Source of the DNA: Chloroflexota bacterium
GTDB lineage: Bacteria > Chloroflexota > Dehalococcoidia > Lucifugimonadales > JACPCL1
NCBI GenBank assembly: GCA_016210395.1
Contig: JACQUI010000099.1
Location: 1-17,570, forward strand
Reading direction: 5' to 3'
DNA: 17,570 bases
The notes under the pieces were generated by a model. It did not search any database and was not told where the DNA came from. It saw only the letters and a list, made by a program, of their open reading frames with translations. The position numbers were made by a program, and so were the translations under genes. Positions 12,763 through 17,570 of the stretch are shown here, in pieces; the first letter of the stretch is position 1; every line of letters begins with the position of its first letter.

Positions 12763-14127
12763 ATGAACTACACCCAATCCCTCGACAAGCTGCTCACCCT
12801 CACCGACCTGGAGCGCGTCTCCGGCCAGGCGCCGCACCACCGCAGGTATGACCTGGGGCGCATCCACCTGCTCCTGGAGCGCCTAGGTAACCCCCACCTC
12901 AAGACGCCCACGGTCCACATCACCGGCACCAAGGGCAAAGGGAGCACCGCCGCCATGATCGCATCGGTGCTCTCTGCGCAGGGGTATGCCCCCGGCCTCT
13001 TCACCTCGCCGCACCTGCACACCTTCCGGGAGCGCATTCAGTTCGATGGCCAGCCCATCGCCGGGGAGGAGTTCGCGGCGCTTGTCGAAGAGCTGTGGCC
13101 GGTGGTCCAGGGCATCAACGGCGAAGGCGTTCACGGCTCGGTCACGGTGTTCGAGCTGCTGACGGCCATGGCCTTCCAGTACTATCACCAGAAGGGGGTC
13201 GGCTTCCAGGTGATTGAGGTTGGCATGGGCGGGCGTCTGGACTCCACCAACGTGGTGCAGTCCCAGCTCTGTGTCTTCACCTCCATCAGCCTGGACCACA
13301 CCGCCATTCTGGGCGACACGGTGGAGAAGATTGCGGCGGACAAGGCCGGCATCATGAAGCCCGGCTCTGTGGCCGTCACCAGCCCGCAGCAGCCCGGCGT
13401 CCTCGAAGTCCTGCGCAATGCCGCCCGCGAGCAGGGCATCCCACTTATCCCCGCCGGCGACGAGTGCCAGTACACGCTGGAAGGCCACGACCTTGACGGG
13501 CAGTCGTGTACCTTCACGTCGCCCTGGGGCGAGTTCCCCCTAACCATCCCGCTTCTTGGGGCGCACCAGCTTGAGAACGCGGCGACCGCCCTGGTAGGCC
13601 TGCAGGTCCTGCACGAGATGGGCTTCACCGTTTCCAGGGATGCCATCGCCCGGGGATTCCGGTCTGTGAAATGGCCTGCTCGCCTGGAGGTGCTGTCGAA
13701 GGCGCCGCTGGTCGTGGTGGACGGCGCGCACAACCCCTATTCCGCGGGCAAACTCCGGGAAGCACTCCACGCCTATTTCCCCTTCCAACGCCTGGTGTAC
13801 GTGGTGGGGTTGTCATCGGACAAAAACATCCCCGGCATCGTGCAGGAGTTGGCCAGGGGGATCCCAACGGTCATCGTCACGCGATCGCGTCACCCCAGAG
13901 CAGCAGGGGCGCAGGCCCTGCAGGCCGAGTTCGCCCGGGCCGGCGTGGCTGCGACGGTGGCGGAGGGGGTGGACGCCGCCCTGGCCCAGGCCCTGGCCCT
14001 CGGCCGCCCAGGCGACATGGTTGTAGTCACCGGCTCGCTGTTCGTCGCCGCCGAGGCGCGCGAGCATTTCCTGCACATTCCGCCGGAGCTGTACGCCAGC
14101 CTGGACATGCGGGCGGGTGTGCCATGA
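12763..14127 (+). CDS. folC: Bifunctional folylpolyglutamate synthase / dihydrofolate synthase
   Basis: This cytosolic Mur-ligase-family enzyme adds glutamate to dihydropteroate and to reduced folates with ATP. The 454-aa length is typical. Visible motifs are the P-loop GTKGKGS (55-61), FTSPHLHTFRERIQ, VGMGGRLDSTNVV, SISLDHTAILGDTVEKIA followed by DKAGIMKPG (carbamylated Lys region), HQLENAATAL, and DGAHNPYSAGKLREAL at the start of the C-terminal domain. Whether it does one or both reactions cannot be told from sequence alone. The ATG at 12763 has only a weak GGGAAAG upstream. Its TGA overlaps an ATG (ATGA), and fabF begins 25 nt further on, so the two genes are probably cotranscribed. Confidence 0.95.
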   Translation: MNYTQSLDKLLTLTDLERVSGQAPHHRRYDLGRIHLLLERLGNPHLKTPTVHITGTKGKGSTAAMIASVLSAQGYAPGLFTSPHLHTFRERIQFDGQPIAGEEFAALVEELWPVVQGINGEGVHGSVTVFELLTAMAFQYYHQKGVGFQVIEVGMGGRLDSTNVVQSQLCVFTSISLDHTAILGDTVEKIAADKAGIMKPGSVAVTSPQQPGVLEVLRNAAREQGIPLIPAGDECQYTLEGHDLDGQSCTFTSPWGEFPLTIPLLGAHQLENAATALVGLQVLHEMGFTVSRDAIARGFRSVKWPARLEVLSKAPLVVVDGAHNPYSAGKLREALHAYFPFQRLVYVVGLSSDKNIPGIVQELARGIPTVIVTRSRHPRAAGAQALQAEFARAGVAATVAEGVDAALAQALALGRPGDMVVVTGSLFVAAEAREHFLHIPPELYASLDMRAGVP

Positions 14128-14152
14128 CGGACATCACGAATAGGACGGGAAC

Positions 14153-15412
14153 ATGACAGCATCAAACCACCGCCGCAGGGTCGTCGTCACGGGCATGGGG
14201 GCCGTCACGCCCCTGGGACAGTCCGTGGACGCCTTTTGGCAGAACCTGGTGGCAGGCAAATCGGGCATTGGCCCCATGACCCTGTGCGACCCGACCGCCT
14301 ACCCCTGCCGCATCGCAGGCGAGGTGAAGGACTGGGATCCGGTCACGTTCATCAACGTCAAAGAGGCGCGCCGAATGGCCCGCTTCACCCAGCTCGCAGT
14401 CGCTGCGGCGCAGATGGCCGTCCAGGATGCCGGCCTCTCGCTGGAGAAGACGGACCTTACACGAGCGGGCGTGCTGCTGGGCAACGGCAACGGCGGGTTT
14501 CCCACCATTGACGAGACCATGCGCGTCATCGTCGAAAAAGGGGGCATGCGCATCTCCCCCTTCTTCTTCCCCATGATCCTCCCCAACATGGCCGCCGCAA
14601 CGGTCAGCCGCATCCTGGGCGCAAAAGGGTTCTCATCCACGGTCACCACTGCCTGCGCTGCATCCACACAGTCCATCGGCGATGCAGCAGAGGTCATCCG
14701 GCGGGGCGCAGCGGACGTGATGTTCGCCGGCGGCGCGGAGGCGGGCATCAGCGAGCTGGGGCTGGCCGGCTTCTGCGTCATGCGCGCCCTGAGCAGCCAC
14801 AACGAAGAGCCGCAGGCCGCCAGCCGTCCCTTCGACGCCAAACGCGATGGGTTCATTCCCGCAGAGGGCGCGGCCATCCTGGTGCTGGAGAGCCTGGAGC
14901 ATGCCGTCACTCGCGGCGCGGCGATTCTGGCGGAGGTCGCAGGCTACGGGGCGTCCTCTGACGCCTACCATCCGGTGCAGCCGGAGGAGAACGGCGAGGG
15001 CGCCGCCCGGGCCATCCGGCTGGCGCTGGCGGATGCCGGCGTGACCCCTGGGGAGTTGGACTACATTAACGCCCACGGGACATCCACGCCGCTCAACGAT
15101 GCCGCCGAGACCAAGGCCATCAAGCTGGCGCTGGGCGGCGAGCAAGCCTACCGCGTGCCCATCAGCTCCACCAAGTCCATGATCGGCCACGCCCTGGGGG
15201 CCGCCGGCGGGCTGGAGGCGGTGGCATGTGTCAAGAGCATCGTGGACGGGGTGATACACCCCACGGTCAACTACCAGTTCCCAGACCCGGAGTGCGACCT
15301 GGACTACGTGCCTAATCAGGCGCGGAAGAAGAACGTAAAGGTGGCGCTGTCCAACAGCTTTGGGTTTGGGGGACAGAACGCCTGCCTGGTGTTCCGGCGG
15401 TACGAGGGGTAG
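14153..15412 (+). CDS. fabF: 3-oxoacyl-[acyl-carrier-protein] synthase II
   Basis: This enzyme condenses malonyl-ACP with acyl-ACP in fatty acid elongation. The 419 aa carry the KAS II triad: Cys168 in TTACAAST, His308 in NAHGTSTPLND, and His346 in KSMIGHALGAAGG with Lys341. Other family motifs are VVVTGMGAVTPLG at the N-terminus, ASRPFDAKRDGFIPAEGAA, and the C-terminal NSFGFGGQNA loop. The start ATG 14153 has GGACGGGA upstream and overlaps the stop of a 10-codon reading frame. No acpP or other fab genes are in the window. The downstream hairpin at 15487-15515 ends the folC-fabF unit. The FabF fold is shared with polyketide ketosynthases, but nothing here suggests a polyketide cluster. Confidence 0.95.
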   Translation: MTASNHRRRVVVTGMGAVTPLGQSVDAFWQNLVAGKSGIGPMTLCDPTAYPCRIAGEVKDWDPVTFINVKEARRMARFTQLAVAAAQMAVQDAGLSLEKTDLTRAGVLLGNGNGGFPTIDETMRVIVEKGGMRISPFFFPMILPNMAAATVSRILGAKGFSSTVTTACAASTQSIGDAAEVIRRGAADVMFAGGAEAGISELGLAGFCVMRALSSHNEEPQAASRPFDAKRDGFIPAEGAAILVLESLEHAVTRGAAILAEVAGYGASSDAYHPVQPEENGEGAARAIRLALADAGVTPGELDYINAHGTSTPLNDAAETKAIKLALGGEQAYRVPISSTKSMIGHALGAAGGLEAVACVKSIVDGVIHPTVNYQFPDPECDLDYVPNQARKKNVKVALSNSFGFGGQNACLVFRRYEG

Positions 15413-15486
15413 GCTCCCGCACGCAGGCAACCGGCTCCATGAAGGGGCAACTGGACCAGCCAATCCCAGGACGTCGCATCACATGC

Positions 15487-15515
15487 AAACGCCCCGCTTC
15501 TTCGTCGGGGCGTTT
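15487..15515 (+). terminator. Terminator after fabF
   Basis: AAACGCCCCG (15487-15496) pairs with CGGGGCGTTT (15506-15515) around a 9-nt loop, 74 nt after the fabF stop. The T tract is only three bases long. It may also work on the opposite strand. Confidence 0.6.
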
Positions 15516-15568
15516 ACGTAGGAAACAGGACACCTATCGCGGCGGCCATACTGGAGCCGCTTCCCAAC

Positions 15569-15593
15569 AAAAAACCCACCCTTCTGGGTGGGT
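15569..15593 (-). terminator. Terminator after the SWIM gene
   Basis: On the minus strand ACCCACCC-AGAA-GGGTGGGT (arms 15574-15581 and 15586-15593) is followed by a run of T (TTTTTTG, 15568-15574). It begins one base after the SWIM stop codon, a textbook intrinsic terminator. Confidence 0.85.
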
Positions 15594-15594
15594 G

Positions 15595-15849
15595 CTAGGC
15601 TTGGCCTGCGGCGACTGGTGCGCCGATCCTCAGCCCGCCGAGGATGCGCTCCATTGCCATTGTGTGGCTGCACACCTTGCCAGCCACGAAGTGCTGGCAC
15701 GTGCACCGCCAGGCGCCCTCCTCAAAGCTCACCTCGTGGCTGTCATGCTCGCCACGGATGGTGGCTTTCACCAAACCGATATTGATCCGTTCCGGTTCCT
15801 GAGCATACCTCTGAGCCTTCTCTACCATGCCGATGAGGCTTGAGTACAT
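15595..15849 (-). CDS. Small SWIM zinc-finger protein
   Basis: The 84-aa product carries a C-x-C-x(n)-C-x-H zinc motif (WRCTCQHFVAGKVCSHTMAMERIL, about residues 48-71; shown here as CTC ... CSH). SWIM modules bind DNA or proteins; stand-alone small SWIM proteins are common and mostly uncharacterised. ATG 15849 is preceded by GGAGGTGCTC, a near-perfect ribosome site. The upstream ATG at 15861 would place that site inside the coding sequence, so it was not chosen. The N-terminal part (MYSSLIGMVEKAQRYAQEPE) is likely helical. It has its own promoter, diverging from the zinc-ribbon gene, and its own terminator. Confidence 0.85.
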   Translation of the reverse strand: MYSSLIGMVEKAQRYAQEPERINIGLVKATIRGEHDSHEVSFEEGAWRCTCQHFVAGKVCSHTMAMERILGGLRIGAPVAAGQA

Positions 15850-15901
15850 GAGCACCTCCATAGAGTCTGGGTGCTAGCCAAAGGGAACACGGTACACCTG
15901 C

Positions 15902-15931
15902 ATCGTACCCTGCCCTGGGTAGCCGCGTCAA
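15902..15931 (-). promoter_or_regulatory. Promoter of the SWIM gene
   Basis: On the minus strand TTGACG (15926-15931), 18-nt spacer, TACGAT (15902-15907). Predicted leader is about 45 nt to ATG 15849. Confidence 0.6.
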
Positions 15932-15953
15932 CCAATAGAAGTAGGCATTTTGT

Positions 15954-15982
15954 TTGACTGGAGAAAAATGCAGTGCTAAGCT
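15954..15982 (+). promoter_or_regulatory. Promoter of the FmdB-type gene
   Basis: TTGACT (15954-15959), 17-nt spacer, TAAGCT (15977-15982). Predicted start near 15989, a leader of about 26 nt. Its -35 and that of the SWIM gene are back to back, 22 bp apart. Confidence 0.65.
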
Positions 15983-16014
15983 GGGTTCTGCAATCCGCTG
16001 ATGAGGTGCCCTGT

Positions 16015-16245
16015 ATGCCTATCTACGAATACGTTTGTCCAAGCTGCGACGTGAAGTTTGAGAAGCTGCGCCCCATGAGCGACGGCCGCACGGCGACGTG
16101 CCCTTCGTGCAGGCAGGAAGCCCCGCGAGTGTTCTCGGTGTTTACCGCCATCAGCACCAGCGCCGGCGGCGAGTCCCAGACATTTGCAGGCGGTGGTTGC
16201 GCCTGCTCCGGCGGCGGCGCGTGCGCCTGCGCCGCAGAGGCCTAG
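16015..16245 (+). CDS. FmdB-family zinc-ribbon protein
   Basis: The 76-aa product begins MPIYEYVCPSCDVKFEKLRP and has two CxxC knuckles (CPSC at about 8-11 and 28-31), the FmdB/CxxC_CxxC_SSSS zinc ribbon. The tail is Gly/Ala/Cys-rich (GGGCACSGGGACACA), which is usual in this family. Family members are described as possible regulatory proteins, without firm function. ATG 16015 has GAGGTG nine nt upstream and matches family starts; the earlier in-frame ATG at 15973 lies upstream of the predicted transcription start and is excluded. The gene is divergent from the SWIM gene and convergent with the DUF1461 gene. Confidence 0.88.
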   Translation: MPIYEYVCPSCDVKFEKLRPMSDGRTATCPSCRQEAPRVFSVFTAISTSAGGESQTFAGGGCACSGGGACACAAEA

Positions 16246-16351
16246 GCCCAGGCTTCTTACCTTGTAGTGCGTGGGCAGGCAGCTCGCCTTCCCATGTGTT
16301 GTGTTTGCCGCAAGGGTCTGCGGGGCGGCCTAGTCGGAACGGTGCGCTCCG

Positions 16352-16365
16352 AAATCACGTGATTT
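16352..16365. promoter_or_regulatory. 14-bp perfect palindrome
   Basis: AAATCACGTGATTT is a perfect palindrome with a CACGTG core, AT-rich flanks and GC-rich surroundings. It has the look of a dimeric protein binding site, but it lies between two convergent genes, where no promoter is expected. Confidence 0.35.
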
Positions 16366-16369
16366 GGGC

Positions 16370-16412
16370 CAACGCGAACAGGGGCCGACATTGCCGGCCC
16401 CTGTTCGCGTTG
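16370..16412. terminator. 43-nt inverted repeat between convergent genes
   Basis: Arms of 18 nt (16370-16387 and 16395-16412; CAACGCGAACAGGGGCCG and its exact inverse complement) enclose a 7-nt loop. It lies between the FmdB-type gene (+) and the DUF1461 gene (-), where a two-way terminator would fit, although neither side has a U tract. A repeat element is the alternative. Confidence 0.5.
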
Positions 16413-16467
16413 CGCCTCCAGGAAACGTGGGCCCGCAGGGATGCAAGCGGCGGTGGGAAACATCGTA

Positions 16468-17202
16468 TTACGTGAACTGCGGTAGTTTGCTCTGGGCGAC
16501 GCGCAGCCTCCACTGCCGCCACCACGTCAGCAGCGTGATCGCCACAGCAATCGCCAGGGCTTCTGCAATAGTCGCCGCGCCGATGAGCAGCGTTGACTCT
16601 ATCCAAAACTGCTGGGGAAACATGCGCAGCAGGAACGACGTGCGGGGGTCCAGAAGCCAGAAGTCATTGGCAAAGCTCAACTGATGAAAGATCAGGAACA
16701 AGGGCTGAAAGGCAATGAGCGCAGCGACGCCCGCGGCGCCAATGATGACCATAGTCAGGACGCTGGTCTGCAGCAAGAGACGCCGCGTCTTGGGAATGAA
16801 GTCGCTGCCCTGAACGAAGAAGCCCAGGGTGAGCCACAGGAAGAGGAACAGGAAGCACCCCTCCTGCAGGCGATAGACCAGTTGAACGAGCTGCTTCACG
16901 TCCGCCATGTGGACTACTTCCCGCTCATCAAAGAGGGGGATGCGTTCGCCCGCGACTTCGACGCGCACGTCCAGCGGCTCATAGTCCGCATTGAAGTAGT
17001 CCCGTATGGTGCGGCCCGCCTCGGCAAGCTGCTCCAGGGTAAGCCCGGTCTCCACGTCAACATCCTGCCGGGCGAACCCCCAGGTATACAGTTGCAGGCT
17101 ATTGAAAGCCAGACGGACGTTGGATGCAACGAGCACAACGATGAACGCAGCGGCAAAAACGATGGTGGGGGAGAAGCGAAGCACTTTGAAGGCGATGCTC
17201 AT
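16468..17202 (-). CDS. DUF1461 / TIGR01906 integral membrane protein
   Basis: The 244-aa product has an N-terminal span (about 5-30), an outside loop with ADAGRTIRDYF-like and FDEREVVHMADVKQL segments typical of TIGR01906, and three further spans (about 110-130, 145-170, 210-235) ending in a basic tail. Function is unknown; the family occurs in Gram-positive bacteria, Chloroflexota and relatives. The start ATG 17202 lies eight nt past a good -10 hexamer, so the mRNA is probably leaderless, which fits the lack of a ribosome site. A TTG seven codons upstream lies before the predicted transcription start and is excluded. Confidence 0.85.
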   Translation of the reverse strand: MSIAFKVLRFSPTIVFAAAFIVVLVASNVRLAFNSLQLYTWGFARQDVDVETGLTLEQLAEAGRTIRDYFNADYEPLDVRVEVAGERIPLFDEREVVHMADVKQLVQLVYRLQEGCFLFLFLWLTLGFFVQGSDFIPKTRRLLLQTSVLTMVIIGAAGVAALIAFQPLFLIFHQLSFANDFWLLDPRTSFLLRMFPQQFWIESTLLIGAATIAEALAIAVAITLLTWWRQWRLRVAQSKLPQFT

Positions 17203-17210
17203 ACACGTGG

Positions 17211-17239
17211 ATGGTAGGCTCAACGCATCGCCCTGTCAA
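17211..17239 (-). promoter_or_regulatory. Promoter of the DUF1461 gene (leaderless)
   Basis: On the minus strand a perfect TTGACA (17234-17239), 17-nt spacer, TACCAT (17211-17216). Only eight bases separate the -10 from ATG 17202, so transcription should begin at or next to the start codon. Confidence 0.65.
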
Positions 17240-17570
17240 CGCGCAGAGGCGTGAGGTCCCATTGTCCCTGTACTGCCGCCCCATCTTGGAAGCTATCTCA
17301 AATCAGTTCTCTATCCCAACCTAAGAAGGCTGGGGCATCATGCCGCCTCCCTCAGCAGGCGGCGCTGCAACGCTGCTGAGCCGGTTCTGATGGTGTGGTG
17401 GTCCAGCCCAAAGCCCCTGCCCGGAACAGCCCCGATCCACCGCCTGGGGTTGGCGTCGCCGGTACCGGAGGGGTTTGTGGGACCAGAACGCGGTGGTGGG
17501 ACGCTGGCGAGGGCGACACGAGTGCACCGGGAGGCTGTTGGGGGAGAGAAACGGCGTCGCGGACCGCGTA
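17240..17570. other. 331-nt stretch without a supported gene
   Basis: No reading frame here has a ribosome site plus a recognisable product, though two plus-strand frames stay open to the window edge and could be the upstream part of the next gene. It can form competing hairpins: CTCAGCAG with CTGCTGAG, or GCCGCC with GGCGGC, in 17341-17383. I checked by eye for tRNA, tmRNA, SRP RNA and RNase P RNA signatures and saw none. Confidence 0.5.

Noticed and set aside
17340..17570. RNase P RNA, SRP RNA or tmRNA at the window end
   Set aside because: None of the conserved core sequences of these RNAs is visible.
1..17570. CRISPR arrays, transposases, toxin-antitoxin or phage genes
   Set aside because: No regularly spaced repeats, transposase motifs or such gene pairs were seen on either strand.

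Overview
The window is a GC-rich bacterial chromosomal segment. Its first half is a nitrogen-assimilation locus. The gene set and intergenic repeats fit Chloroflexota (Dehalococcoidia/SAR202-like), but that assignment is inference: no rRNA or marker gene is present. The regulator and its sites resemble the actinobacterial GlnR system.

Region 1 (1-8172), nitrogen. On the minus strand, read from high to low coordinates, the order is: an ammonium transporter with a signal peptide (amt1); a 29-aa membrane miniprotein; a second ammonium transporter (amt2); a PII protein (glnB/glnK type); a 30-aa membrane miniprotein; glutamine synthetase (glnA); and the first 405 codons of glutamate synthase large subunit (gltB), which runs off the window. 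An OmpR-family regulator of GlnR type is divergent from amt1. Three 38-bp sites, each four 5-mers of GTAAC/GAAAC type at exact 11-bp spacing, precede amt1 and each miniprotein gene. They match the known architecture of GlnR boxes. Ammonium import, PII sensing and the GS-GOGAT cycle thus appear to sit under one local regulator. The two miniproteins are related to each other and share a duplicated promoter cassette; they are the best candidate for something undescribed.

Region 2 (8173-12716), mixed. marC-family membrane protein (+) converges on a two-gene minus-strand operon (DUF4349 membrane protein, then a PKD-like lipoprotein). A divergent NAD(P)-binding epimerase-like gene follows. Next comes an AT-richer NYN-domain gene broken by a one-base frameshift, preceded by a good promoter and a terminator-like hairpin.

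Region 3 (12717-15515): folC and fabF on the plus strand, closely linked, ending in a hairpin terminator.

Region 4 (15516-17570): a small SWIM zinc-finger gene (-) and an FmdB-type zinc-ribbon gene (+) diverge from back-to-back promoters. A DUF1461/TIGR01906 membrane protein (-) has a promoter that suggests a leaderless mRNA. The last ~330 bases hold no gene I can support.

Intergenic DNA is rich in palindromes: two-hairpin C/G-rich repeats, a REP-like pair, and GTAGGG...CCCTAC palindromes.
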